Positions 1 through 7,831 of a DNA stretch of 64,000 nt are shown here, piece by piece. Where the stretch lies: NCBI RefSeq assembly GCF_910593785.1, contig NZ_CAJVAP010000008.1:30860-94859 (forward strand), read 5' to 3'. The translations under genes and the position numbers were made by a program. Positions within the stretch are counted from its first letter, which is position 1. The number at the start of each line of letters is the position of its first letter. The notes beneath the pieces are model-generated. The model had not been told where the DNA came from. It did no database searches and saw only the letters and a list, made by a program, of their open reading frames with translations. The DNA is from Leucobacter soli. GTDB taxonomy: Bacteria; Actinomycetota; Actinomycetes; Actinomycetales; Microbacteriaceae.

Positions 1-667
1 CGGGCTCGGCGATCATGGCGGCGACCGTCTCGGGACCCTCGTTGATGATGAAGCGCTCGAGCTCGACGGCGAGGGCGGTGGCGAACTCGTCGTCGGTCTG
101 ACCCGGCTCCCGCTCCCAGAGGCCGTGCGGCGGACGAACGTGGCGGATCATCGGCAGCGGCAGGTCGAAGCCGTCGTGGAGGTTCTTGAACCCGGTGAGC
201 CCGCCCGAGAGCACCGTCACCCCGTGGTAGCCGCGCCGGCGGGAGATGATCTTCTTCTTCTCCGGGCGCCCGAGCACGTTGTTGTAGTACCAGACGAGCT
301 TCGCCTGGGTATCGTTCGCGTCGGAGCCCGAGTTGCCGTAGAAGACCTTGCTCATCGGCACCGGCGCCATCTCGATGAGCCTCTCGGAGAGCTGCGCCGG
401 CAGGTCGGTGCCCATCGACGAGAAGGCGTGGAAGTAGGGCAGCTTGAGCGTCTGCTCGCGGAGGGCGTCCGCCATCTCCGGGTGGGAGTAGCCGACGTTC
501 ACGCACCAGAGGCCGGCCATCGCATCGAGGTAGTCCCGACCCGCGCGGTCGGTGACGGTGGAACCGTGGGCGGACACGACGGTCATCGGCGGGCCGGTCT
601 GCTCGTGGGCCGCCAGATTCGTCATGGGATGGAAGAGGTAGTTCTTGTCCTTTTCCTCGATCTCCAC
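1..667 (-). CDS. Class III (omega) aminotransferase, C-terminus cut by window edge
   Basis: PLP-dependent aminotransferase of the class III/omega type, which moves an amino group from a terminal amine or beta/gamma-amino acid to pyruvate or another keto acid in the cytosol. About 222 N-terminal residues are present (family about 450). Visible features: the N-terminal segment LFHPMTNLAAH (residues 11-21), the PLP-phosphate motif GNSGSDAND (111-119) and RRRGYHG (143-149), all typical of this family. The GTG start at 667 is chosen because AGGGAG lies about 7 bases upstream; the next in-frame ATG is at codon 15 and has no better SD. It is divergent from an aldehyde dehydrogenase gene and shares a 123-bp promoter region with two IclR-type sites. 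A paired aminotransferase plus aldehyde dehydrogenase suggests amine or omega-amino acid catabolism; the exact substrate (GABA, putrescine, beta-alanine or another) cannot be read from the sequence. Confidence 0.9.
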   Translation of the reverse strand, partial: MEIEEKDKNYLFHPMTNLAAHEQTGPPMTVVSAHGSTVTDRAGRDYLDAMAGLWCVNVGYSHPEMADALREQTLKLPYFHAFSSMGTDLPAQLSERLIEMAPVPMSKVFYGNSGSDANDTQAKLVWYYNNVLGRPEKKKIISRRRGYHGVTVLSGGLTGFKNLHDGFDLPLPMIRHVRPPHGLWEREPGQTDDEFATALAVELERFIINEGPETVAAMIAEP

Positions 668-687
668 GTGCTTCTCCCTTACAGTTG

Positions 688-723
688 TGTTCGCATAACG
701 CACTTTTGGTCGCAAATCGAACA
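688..723. promoter_or_regulatory. Two adjacent IclR-type operator sites in divergent promoter region
   Basis: TGTTCGCATAACGCAC (688-703) is followed by GGTCGCAAATCGAACA (708-723), which on the other strand reads TGTTCGATTTGCGACC. Both fit TGTTCG-5-CGMC; they start exactly 20 bp apart, about two helical turns. Related sites occur at 5826-5841 and 5920-5935. They lie between the divergent aminotransferase and aldehyde dehydrogenase genes. Assignment to the IclR protein encoded at 3084-3878 is inference from motif sharing and proximity. Confidence 0.6.
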
Positions 724-790
724 ATACCGCGTATGCTTGGCATCGTCCACACGATAATCGTCCACGTACATGAGAAGCGAGGATCCGGCC

Positions 791-2260
791 ATGGTTTCGA
801 CTCGAGAGGCGCTCGCCGACAGCGGCCTGCTGCGCACCGAACTCTTCTACGGCGGCCAGTGGCGCGAGGGCTCGACCGGCGAGCGCAGCGCGGTCATCGA
901 CCCGGCGACGGGCGAGGAGATCGCGCAGGTCGCGGTCGCGACCGCCGAAGACGTGGAGGCCGCTATCGACGCGGCCGGCGAGGCGTTCACGACCTGGTCG
1001 AAGGTGCCCGCACCGGAGCGGTCGCGCATCCTGCGCCGGTGGTACGAGCTGGTGGTCGCCCACGCCGACGAGCTCGCCGAGATCCTCACCTGGGAACAGG
1101 GCAAGCCCCTCGCCGAGGCTCGGGGCGAGGTGCTCTACGGCGCCGGCTTCATCGAGTGGTTCGCCGAGGAGGCCAAGCGGCTCTACGGCGAGGTCATCCC
1201 GACCAACAACCCGAACCGGCGCATGATGACGACGCGCAGCGCCGTCGGGGTCACCGCGGCCATCACGCCGTGGAACTTCCCGAGCGCCATGATCCTGCGC
1301 AAGGCCTCGCCGGCGCTCGCCGCCGGCTGCACCATGATCATCAAGCCGGCCAGCGAGACCCCGCTCTCCGCCTTCGCCCTCGTCGCCCTCGCCGAGCAGG
1401 CGGGCATCCCCGCCGGCGTGCTCAGCGTGGTCAACGGCAAGGGATCGGTCATCGGCGGGATCTTCACCTCGCACGATCTGATCCGCACGATCAGCTTCAC
1501 CGGATCCACCGAGGTCGGCCGCACGCTGATGGAGCAGTCCGCCGGCACGATCAAGCGTCTCGCCCTCGAGCTCGGCGGCAACGCCCCGCTGATCGTCTTC
1601 GACGACGCGGACATCGAGACCGCGGTCAAGGGCACGATGGACTCGAAGTTCCGCAACGCCGGCCAGACCTGCGTCTGCGCGAACCGCATCTTCGTGCAGG
1701 CGGGCATCCACGACGCCTTCGTCGCGGCGCTCGCGCGCGAGGTCGCGAAGCTTCGCGTCGGCGACGGCCGCGATCCCGAGACCACCCAGGGTCCGCTGAT
1801 CTCGCAGTCGGCGCTCGAGAAGGTGGAGTCGCACGTCGCCGACGCCACGGCGAAGGGCGGCACGATCGTCAACGGCGGCGCGCGGAGCGATCTCGGCGGC
1901 ACCTTCTACTCTCCCACCGTGATCGTCGGCGCTACCCCCGAGATGCGCGTCGCGAGCGAGGAAACGTTCGGCCCCATCGCCCCGGTGTTCAAGTTCACGA
2001 CCGAGGAGGAGGCGATCGAGCTGGCGAACGACACGGAGTTCGGTCTCGCCGGATACTTCTTCAGCCGTGACATCGGCCGCGTCACGCGCGTCGCCGAGGC
2101 GCTCGAGGTGGGCGTCGTCGGCGTGAACACCGGCCTCATCTCGTACGAGGGCGCACCGTTCGGCGGCGTGAAGCAGTCGGGCATCGGCCGTGAGGGCTCG
2201 ATGCACGGCATCGAGGAGTACACGGAGCTGAAGTACATCTGCATCGAGGGAGTGCTGTGA
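791..2260 (+). CDS. NAD(P)-dependent aldehyde dehydrogenase, succinate-semialdehyde type
   Basis: Oxidises an aldehyde, probably a semialdehyde made by the neighbouring aminotransferase, to the acid. The 489 residues match the full family length. Visible motifs: ITPWNFP in the cofactor-binding part, FTGSTEVG, the general-base Glu in LELGGNAP (about residue 260) and the catalytic Cys in NAGQTCVC (about 295), followed by SEETFGP. The overall pattern is closest to GabD-like succinate-semialdehyde dehydrogenases. An upstream ATG at 770 is in frame, but the ATG at 791 has GCGAGGA about 8 bases ahead and is preferred. It is first in an operon with the SDR (4-bp overlap) and then the IclR gene. Expression is probably controlled by the two IclR-type sites upstream. 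The family is sure; the substrate is inferred. Confidence 0.92.
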   Translation: MVSTREALADSGLLRTELFYGGQWREGSTGERSAVIDPATGEEIAQVAVATAEDVEAAIDAAGEAFTTWSKVPAPERSRILRRWYELVVAHADELAEILTWEQGKPLAEARGEVLYGAGFIEWFAEEAKRLYGEVIPTNNPNRRMMTTRSAVGVTAAITPWNFPSAMILRKASPALAAGCTMIIKPASETPLSAFALVALAEQAGIPAGVLSVVNGKGSVIGGIFTSHDLIRTISFTGSTEVGRTLMEQSAGTIKRLALELGGNAPLIVFDDADIETAVKGTMDSKFRNAGQTCVCANRIFVQAGIHDAFVAALAREVAKLRVGDGRDPETTQGPLISQSALEKVESHVADATAKGGTIVNGGARSDLGGTFYSPTVIVGATPEMRVASEETFGPIAPVFKFTTEEEAIELANDTEFGLAGYFFSRDIGRVTRVAEALEVGVVGVNTGLISYEGAPFGGVKQSGIGREGSMHGIEEYTELKYICIEGVL

Positions 2261-3021
2261 ACGATCTCAGCGGGAAGACGGTGCTGGTCACCGGAGCATC
2301 GAGCGGCATCGGGTTCGCGACGGTGCGGCGCCTGGCGTCGACGGGCGCGCGGGTGGTCGCGCACTACCATTCGAACGCGGACGGGGCGCGCGCGGCGACG
2401 ACCGGGTACGCCGAGGGCGATGCGATGCTCGTCTCGGCGGACCTCGGAGCGCCGGGCGGCGCGGCGGAGCTGTGGGAGCGGGCCGTGGCCGCGGCCGGGC
2501 GGATCGACGTGGTGGTGCTGAACGCCGGGATCATGCCGAAGGTCGAGCTGGACGCTCCCGACGACGAGTGGGACGAAGTGCTCGGGCGCGCGCTGCAGGT
2601 GAACGCGCTCAGTCAGCTCGCGCTCGTGCGCCGCGCGCTCGGGCACTTCTCGGCGCACGGCGCCGGCGTCCTGATCGGCCTGAGCAGCTGGGTGACCCAG
2701 CGCGGCGCGGGCAACCCGAACCTCGCTGTCTACGCCGCCTCCAAGGCGGCCACGGCGGCGGCGCTCAAGACGGTGGCGCGCGCCTACGCGAAGGCGGGGG
2801 TGCTCACCTACCTGATCGCGCCCGGCGCCGTGGACACGCAGATGACCGCCGACTCGGCGGCCGACCGCGGCGGACGCGAGGCCCTCATGCAGACCCTCGC
2901 CATGGGCGAGATGGTGCCGCCCGAGGAGATCGCCGAGCTTGTCGCTATGCTTTCGGGAGGAAAGGTTCGTCATCTCAGCGGGGCCACGCTGGACATCAAC
3001 GGGGCCTCCTACGTTCGATGA
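2257..3021 (+). CDS. Short-chain dehydrogenase/reductase (SDR)
   Basis: A classical SDR of 254 residues. It has the Rossmann glycine motif TGASSGIG (residues 12-19), the NAG motif in LNAGIMPK (about 89-96), and the catalytic Tyr and Lys in YAASK (about 159-163). Such enzymes reduce or oxidise a carbonyl/alcohol with NAD(P)H. It starts at GTG with a GTGA overlap on the stop of the aldehyde dehydrogenase, so the two are translationally coupled. The IclR gene follows 62 bp later on the same strand. A role in interconverting an aldehyde or ketone intermediate of the aminotransferase pathway is inferred from context only. Confidence 0.88.
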   Translation: MNDLSGKTVLVTGASSGIGFATVRRLASTGARVVAHYHSNADGARAATTGYAEGDAMLVSADLGAPGGAAELWERAVAAAGRIDVVVLNAGIMPKVELDAPDDEWDEVLGRALQVNALSQLALVRRALGHFSAHGAGVLIGLSSWVTQRGAGNPNLAVYAASKAATAAALKTVARAYAKAGVLTYLIAPGAVDTQMTADSAADRGGREALMQTLAMGEMVPPEEIAELVAMLSGGKVRHLSGATLDINGASYVR

Positions 3022-3083
3022 CGATCGCAGGGTGAAGCCGCCGCTCGCCCTCGATGACGAAACCCACTGAGAGAGTCGATGCC

Positions 3084-3878
3084 ATGACAGACACTGACCA
3101 GGCACGCCCGTCGGGCGAATTCGTGCAGTCCCTCGCCCGTGGGCTGGCGGTGATCCGCGCGTTCTCGAACGAGCGCAGCATGCTCACGCTGGCCGACGTC
3201 GCCCGGATCGCCGGGTTGAGCCGTGCCTCGGCGCGGCGGTCCCTCCTGACGCTGGAGTCCCTCGGCTACATCGGCAGCCGGGAGAACCGCTTCTACCTCC
3301 GGCCCCGAGTGCTTGATCTCGGCTACGCGTTCCTCTCGTCATCCTCGGTGGTCGACATCACGCAGGATCACCTGCGGCGCCTCTCCGCCCGGATCGGCGA
3401 ATCGTGCTCGGCCTGCGAGTACGACGACGGCGACGTCGTCTACGTGGCGCGGGCCGCGGCGGACTCCGTGATGCCGATCCGGCTGGGCATCGGCCGTCGC
3501 CTCCCGGCGTTCTGCACCAGCACCGGGCTCGTGTTGCTCTCGGCGTTCAGCGACGAGGCGCTCGACGAGTTCTTCGAGAAGTACCCGCGCGAGAAGATCT
3601 CTCCCGCCACCGTGACGGACGAGGCGAAGATCCGCGAGCGGCTCCACGAGGTCCGGGAGCGCGGATGGTCGCTGAACAACCAGGAGGTGGATCTCGGCGG
3701 CCGTTCGGTCGCCGCGCCCATCGTCGGGCCGTCGGGCGAGTACCTCAGCGCGGTGAACATCACGGTGTCGACCTCGCGGGTATCGGTGGAGCAGCTGGTC
3801 GACGAGTACCTGCCTCAGCTGCTCGAGACGACGAAGCAGATCAGTTCCGAAGTCGCCCTGGTGGCGCGTCAACGTTAG
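3084..3878 (+). CDS. IclR-family transcriptional regulator (PcaR/PobR subgroup)
   Basis: 264-residue regulator with the two-domain IclR layout. The N-terminal winged helix-turn-helix (about residues 15-75) contains LTLADVARIAGLSRASARR; the C-terminal effector domain contains CEYDDGDVVYVARA and the GxGxRLPAFCTSTG block typical of PcaR/PobR/CatR-type members, which sense aromatic or dicarboxylate-like ligands. An in-frame ATG at 3054 lacks an SD; the ATG at 3084 has GAGAGAG upstream and is preferred. It is last in the aldehyde dehydrogenase-SDR-iclR run and converges on the ABC importer. Four related 16-bp motifs in the two nearby divergent promoter regions are its likely targets. Whether it activates or represses cannot be told from the sequence. 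Confidence 0.88.
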   Translation: MTDTDQARPSGEFVQSLARGLAVIRAFSNERSMLTLADVARIAGLSRASARRSLLTLESLGYIGSRENRFYLRPRVLDLGYAFLSSSSVVDITQDHLRRLSARIGESCSACEYDDGDVVYVARAAADSVMPIRLGIGRRLPAFCTSTGLVLLSAFSDEALDEFFEKYPREKISPATVTDEAKIRERLHEVRERGWSLNNQEVDLGGRSVAAPIVGPSGEYLSAVNITVSTSRVSVEQLVDEYLPQLLETTKQISSEVALVARQR

Positions 3879-3885
3879 AGCATGT

Positions 3886-3919
3886 CTGCCGTTCCGCGTG
3901 ATCGCGGGCCCGACGGCAG
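3886..3919. terminator. Bidirectional terminator-like hairpin between iclR and ABC ATPase genes
   Basis: Outer arms CTGCCGT (3886-3892) and ACGGCAG (3913-3919) enclose an inner hairpin CCGCG-TGAT-CGCGG (3894-3907). It sits in the 50-bp gap between two convergent genes, where a shared terminator is expected. There is no clear T-tract, as is common in high-GC actinobacteria. Confidence 0.55.
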
Positions 3920-3928
3920 GAACGAGGC

Positions 3929-4717
3929 TCATCCCTGATTGGTGTTGACGACCCGGGAGAGGAACTGGCGGGTGCGCTCCTCGCGGGGGTTGTCGAGGAC
4001 CTCGGCCGGCGTGCCCTGCTCGATGATGTCCCCGCCGTCCATGAAGGCGACGCGATCCGCCACGTCCCGCGCGAAGTCGATCTCGTGGGTGACCACCATC
4101 ATGGTGAGACCCTCGGAGGCGAGCCGGCGCATGACCGAGAGGACCTCGCCGACGGTCTCCGGATCGAGGGCGGAGGTCGGCTCGTCGAAGAGCATCACCT
4201 TGGGCCGCATCGCCAGCGCACGCGCGATCGCGGCGCGCTGCTGCTGACCGCCGGAGAGCTGCCTCGGGTAGGTGTTCTCCTTGCCCTCGAGGCGCACCCA
4301 TTCGAGCAGCTGGCGCGCGTGCTCGAGTGCCTTCGCCTTCGACTCGCGGAGCACCTGCACCGGCGACTCGATGATGTTCTCGAGGACGGTCATGTGCCCG
4401 AAGAGGTTGAAGCTCTGGAACACCATCCCCACCTCGGTCCGCTGCCGGGTGAGCTCTGCCGGGGGCAGCTCGACGAGGCGGTCGTTGCGCACCTCGACGC
4501 CGATCATCTCGCCGTCGACCTTCACCCAGCCCTCGTCGGGCTGCTCGAGGTGGTTGACGCAGCGCAGCAGCGTGCTCTTGCCCGAACCGGAGGGGCCGAT
4601 GATGCAGACGACCTCGCCCGCGTAGACGTCGAGGTCGACGCGGTCGAGCACGTGGAGCGGCCCGAAGCTCTTCGAAACGCCCTCGATCTGGATCAGCGGA
4701 GTCTTGTCTTCGGTCAT
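3929..4717 (-). CDS. Polar amino acid ABC transporter ATP-binding protein
   Basis: The 262-residue ATPase of a polar-amino-acid-type importer (GlnQ/HisP/ArtP group), acting at the inner face of the membrane. Visible: Walker [10 protein letters not shown] (residues 38-46), Q-loop in VFQSFNLF, signature LSGGQQQR, Walker [13 protein letters not shown] and the switch His in [18 protein letters not shown] before the Q-loop is also typical of this group. The ATG at 4717 overlaps the permease stop by one base (TGATG), so the two are coupled. Together with the permease (4717-5724) and the divergently encoded solute-binding lipoprotein (6031-6975) it forms a complete importer, probably for an amino acid or an opine-like compound degraded by the adjacent aminotransferase and dehydrogenases. 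Confidence 0.93.
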   Translation of the reverse strand: MTEDKTPLIQIEGVSKSFGPLHVLDRVDLDVYAGEVVCIIGPSGSGKSTLLRCVNHLEQPDEGWVKVDGEMIGVEVRNDRLVELPPAELTRQRTEVGMVFQSFNLFGHMTVLENIIESPVQVLRESKAKALEHARQLLEWVRLEGKENTYPRQLSGGQQQRAAIARALAMRPKVMLFDEPTSALDPETVGEVLSVMRRLASEGLTMMVVTHEIDFARDVADRVAFMDGGDIIEQGTPAEVLDNPREERTRQFLSRVVNTNQG

Positions 4718-5724
4718 CACACGCTCGCTTTCGCAGTGGCGGCCTGCGGGGTGCCCGGCTTGCCGATGAGCTTCTTGAACTTGGTCAGGTAGGTGTCGGG
4801 AGCGTTGCGGGTCGCGCCCTTCGAGTAGTGCTTCTCGATGTAGTGCTGGCCGATCGAGAGCACCGTGGTGAGGAACAGGTACCAGATGCAGGCCACGACG
4901 AGCAGCGGGATCGTCTGGAAGTTCCGGGCGTAGATGACCTGGGCGGTGTAGAGCAGCTCGCTGATGGCGATGATGCTGACGAGGCTCGTGCCCTTGAGCA
5001 TCGAGATCACCTGGTTCCCGGTCGGGGGGACGATCACGCGCATGGCCTGCGGGAGGACGATGCGTCGCATCGCGAGCCGGCGCGGCATGCCGAGCGCCGC
5101 CGCGGCCTCGTTCTGACCGTGGTCGACGGACTGGATGCCGGCGCGGAAGATCTCGGACATGTACGCGCCCTCGTTGAGCCCGAGGCCGAGCATCGCCGCC
5201 ATGAGCGGCGTGATCACGCTGTTCGTGTCGAATCCGAAGAACTGGATGCCGAAGGGGATGCCCACGGTGAGCTCGGGCAGGAACGTCGCGAGGTTGTACC
5301 AGACGAGCAGCTGGACGAGCAGCGGCGTGCCGCGGAAGAGCCAGATGTAGCCGTCGGCGGCCGCGTTGAGGATGAGGCTGTCTGACAGCTTCATCAGAGC
5401 GAGGAACAGACCGATGACGCAGCCGAGGATCATCGCGATCGCCGTCAGGACGAGCGTGAGGACCACGCCGTTGAGGATCTTGCCGTCGAAGAGGTAGGAG
5501 CCGATGACGTCCCACTTCATCGCGTCCGCGGTGAGGAACTTCGCGACGATCTCGAGGATGATGAGGATGACGAGGACGCGGGCGACCCAGCCTCCGATCT
5601 TGGACCAGAGCCGGGCGCGGTCCGAGGCGGCCTTCGGGCGACTGCTCTTGCCCTCGCTGAGTTGCAGCTGGGTGGTGAGCGGGCCGCGTTCGGGACTCTG
5701 TTCACTCGGATTATTGGTGGTCAT
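4717..5724 (-). CDS. Polar amino acid ABC transporter permease
   Basis: 335-residue permease of the HisM/GlnP class. A polar N-terminal tail of about 45 residues is followed by about six hydrophobic segments and the EAA coupling loop [20 protein letters not shown] (about residues 215-234), which docks on the ATPase. [13 protein letters not shown] is a hallmark of this permease group. Only one permease gene is present, so the channel is probably a homodimer. The ATG at 5724 is chosen because it begins the hydrophilic tail and has a GAGAGAGA stretch upstream; an open frame continues further upstream without a good start. The upstream region carries an IclR-type operator at 5826-5841. Confidence 0.92.
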   Translation of the reverse strand: MTTNNPSEQSPERGPLTTQLQLSEGKSSRPKAASDRARLWSKIGGWVARVLVILIILEIVAKFLTADAMKWDVIGSYLFDGKILNGVVLTLVLTAIAMILGCVIGLFLALMKLSDSLILNAAADGYIWLFRGTPLLVQLLVWYNLATFLPELTVGIPFGIQFFGFDTNSVITPLMAAMLGLGLNEGAYMSEIFRAGIQSVDHGQNEAAAALGMPRRLAMRRIVLPQAMRVIVPPTGNQVISMLKGTSLVSIIAISELLYTAQVIYARNFQTIPLLVVACIWYLFLTTVLSIGQHYIEKHYSKGATRNAPDTYLTKFKKLIGKPGTPQAATAKASV

Positions 5725-5825
5725 GAGCAGTCCGTCTCTCTCTTCGGTGAATGGCGGCGGCACGCCCGGTGCTCTGCTGATCACACTAGCCAAGCATTTT
5801 CCTCTGCGTTCGTCAAGCGACCAAC

Positions 5826-5935
5826 TGTGCGAATAGCGCACAAGTTGCGGGAAGCGCGCGCGTCGTGCCCGAATCGTGACCTGTCCTTCTTGACAAGATT
5901 GGACGTATAGTGAACACTAGTGCGCAGAGCGAACA
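5826..5935. promoter_or_regulatory. Divergent promoter region with two IclR-type operators
   Basis: This covers the informative part of the 306-bp gap (5725-6030) between the permease and the solute-binding protein. TGTGCGAATAGCGCAC (5826-5841) is a near-perfect dyad extended by CAACT on the left and AGTTG on the right. GTGCGCAGAGCGAACA (5920-5935), read on the other strand as TGTTCGCTCTGCGCAC, lies just after a near-consensus -10 TATAGT (5906-5911) facing the lipoprotein gene and so covers its likely +1. The rest of the gap shows no open frame I can support. Confidence 0.6.
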
Positions 5936-6030
5936 TTTCCGGTCGATGGATCTGGATCCACTCCGGAGTGCGACGTCTCTCATAAGGCTGGTATCGACGT
6001 GGACACTAACACCCGAAGGAGCACTGTCCC

Positions 6031-6975
6031 ATGAAGAAACTCACGATGAACTCGCGCCGCAGCGTCGCTGCGCTGGGTCTGAGCGTGGCACTCGCCGGCT
6101 CGCTGGTCGCCTGCAGCAGCGCCGACAACGGCGATGCCGGCGGCGACAACGGCGGCGCCGAGGGCGTCGACGTGGCCGGCGTGATCATCCAGAAGGACGA
6201 CGAGCTCGCGGCGATGCTGCCCGAGGACGTCGCGGCCGAGGGCAAGCTGACGGCGATCCAGTACGACAATGCGCCTGCCGATACCTTCCTCGACGAGGAC
6301 AGCAACCTGGTCGGGTGGGGTCCGGATCTCGGTCGCGCAGTGGCAGCGACCCTGGGTCTGGAGTACGAGGCCGAGGTCTCCGGTGCGTTCGATACGTTCA
6401 TGCCCGGCATCCAGAACGGTCGCTACGACACCTCCTGGGCCTCGATCATCATCTCCGACGAGCGTCTCGAGGTCGTCGACATCGTCTCCGCGCATGAGAG
6501 CACGACCGGCGTGATCACGAACGAGGGCTCCGGCCTGACCATCGCAGCGCCCGAGGACCTCTGCGGGCTCAAGGTCGGTGCACTCGCCGGCTCGGCCTTC
6601 CTCATCCAGATCGAGGAGATCGGCGAGATCTGCGAGGACGCCGGCGAGTCCGCTCCGAGCGTCGACTCCTTCCCGCAGCAGGGCGCCGCCGTCCTCGCCG
6701 TGCAGTCGGACCGTATTGACGCGTTCATGACCGCGAAGGGCCAGCTCACCTGGCTGTTCCGCGACGGCAGCGATGTCGAGGGTCTCGAGGTCCAGCCGCT
6801 CGATTACCAGCCGAACCTCGAGGGCGTCGCAGTGGGCAAGGACTCCGGGATGACCGAGCCGATCGCCGCCGCGCTCAACAAGCTCATCGGCGACGGTTCC
6901 TACGAGAAGATCCTCGCCACGTGGGGCATCGACTTCGGTCTGGTCGAGACCGCAGAGGTCAACCCCGCCGTCTGA
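6031..6975 (+). CDS. Amino-acid-type ABC transporter substrate-binding lipoprotein
   Basis: 314-residue extracytoplasmic solute-binding protein. The N-terminus has a lipoprotein signal: basic MKKLTMNSRR, a hydrophobic core, then the lipobox LVAC with Cys at about residue 27, followed by a Gly/Asp-rich linker. The mature part resembles family 3 periplasmic binding proteins (GWGPDLGRAVAATLGLEYE; LCGLKVGALAGS; VDSFPQQGAAVLAVQSDRIDAF). AAGGAG lies 10 bases before the ATG. It is divergent from its permease and ATPase genes and heads a run with an SDR and an Old-Yellow-Enzyme gene. An IclR-type site overlaps its predicted transcription start. The ligand is unknown; an amino-acid-like molecule is inferred from the family. 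Confidence 0.92.
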   Translation: MKKLTMNSRRSVAALGLSVALAGSLVACSSADNGDAGGDNGGAEGVDVAGVIIQKDDELAAMLPEDVAAEGKLTAIQYDNAPADTFLDEDSNLVGWGPDLGRAVAATLGLEYEAEVSGAFDTFMPGIQNGRYDTSWASIIISDERLEVVDIVSAHESTTGVITNEGSGLTIAAPEDLCGLKVGALAGSAFLIQIEEIGEICEDAGESAPSVDSFPQQGAAVLAVQSDRIDAFMTAKGQLTWLFRDGSDVEGLEVQPLDYQPNLEGVAVGKDSGMTEPIAAALNKLIGDGSYEKILATWGIDFGLVETAEVNPAV

Positions 6976-6990
6976 GCGCACGAACCCGCA

Positions 6991-7026
6991 GGTGCCTCGA
7001 TGCGAACGGTTTCGTATCGAGGCACC
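6991..7026 (+). terminator. Intercistronic hairpin after the solute-binding protein gene
   Basis: Arms GGTGCCTCGAT (6991-7001) and ATCGAGGCACC (7016-7026), with a further CGAA/TTCG pairing around a CGGT loop, form a strong stem of about 15 pairs with one mismatch. It lacks a T-tract. It lies between the binding-protein gene and the SDR, the usual place for a partial terminator or mRNA-stabilising hairpin that gives binding protein in excess. Confidence 0.6.
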
Positions 7027-7062
7027 GCTGTTCCCGGCTGTCGACCGGAGAAGGATACATAC

Positions 7063-7815
7063 ATGTTTGATTTGAGCGGCCGGCTCGCCGTCGTGATCGG
7101 CGGCGGCAGAGGAATCGGTCGGGCAGCCGCGGAGGCGCTGGCGGATCAGGGCGCGAAGCTCGTGGTCGCGGACCAGTCGCTCGAGCTCTTGACGGAGGCG
7201 TTCGGTGCACGCGAGGGCGTCGTGCTGCGGCAGCTCGACGTGCTCGATTCCGGCCAACTGGAAGCGCTCGCGGACGAGTTCCCCGAGACCGACATCCTGC
7301 TGCACTGCCCCGCCAAGGGAGCGAGAAAGGCGCTTGTCGATCTCAGCATGGACGAGGTCGAGTCCGTTCTGCGGCTGAACGTGACCTCGTTGTGGGACAC
7401 GATCCGCTGCTTCGCTCCCGCCATGGTCTCCCGCGGGCGCGGGTCGATCATCGCGTTCTCGTCCATTCGTGCCAGCGTCGTCGAACCGGGCCAGGGCATC
7501 TACGCCGCGTCGAAGGGCGCCGTGAGTCAGCTCGTCAAGGGCTTCGCCTCCGAACTGAGCCCGTCCGGAGTGCGCGTGAACGCGATCGCGCCAGGAGTGG
7601 TGGAGACGCCGTTGACGTCGTCGCTCCGGTCGAACGAGGAGTGGTATCGGGCGTACTCTGAGAAGAGCGCGCTGGGGCGCTGGGCCCAGCCGGAGGAAAT
7701 GGCGGGCGCCGTCGTGTATCTCGCGTCGGACGCCGCGTCGTACGTCACCGGCTCGGTGCTCTCGGTCGACGGCGGATGGACCGCCATCGACGGCCGCTAC
7801 AACCCGCCCATCTGA
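7063..7815 (+). CDS. SDR family oxidoreductase with atypical NNAG position
   Basis: 250-residue SDR with cofactor motif GGGRGIG (about residues 13-19), catalytic YAASK (about 150-154) and the C-terminal VTGSVLSVDGGW block of fabG-like enzymes. The usual NNAG structural motif is replaced by LLHCPAKGA. The ATG at 7063 has GGAGAAGGA ahead of it; an earlier in-frame ATG near 7000 lies inside the hairpin and is rejected. The Old-Yellow-Enzyme gene follows after 16 bp, so the binding protein, SDR and OYE genes probably form one transcription unit with the upstream hairpin reducing read-through. The substrate is not identifiable. Confidence 0.87.
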   Translation: MFDLSGRLAVVIGGGRGIGRAAAEALADQGAKLVVADQSLELLTEAFGAREGVVLRQLDVLDSGQLEALADEFPETDILLHCPAKGARKALVDLSMDEVESVLRLNVTSLWDTIRCFAPAMVSRGRGSIIAFSSIRASVVEPGQGIYAASKGAVSQLVKGFASELSPSGVRVNAIAPGVVETPLTSSLRSNEEWYRAYSEKSALGRWAQPEEMAGAVVYLASDAASYVTGSVLSVDGGWTAIDGRYNPPI

Positions 7816-7831
7816 GAAAGGCCGTCACCTC

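Noticed and set aside
3880..3890. GCATGTCTGCC as another end of the MITE-like repeat
   Set aside because: Similarity stops after about 10 bases and the region is explained by the terminator hairpin; GGCATGTCTC near 48179 is equally short.
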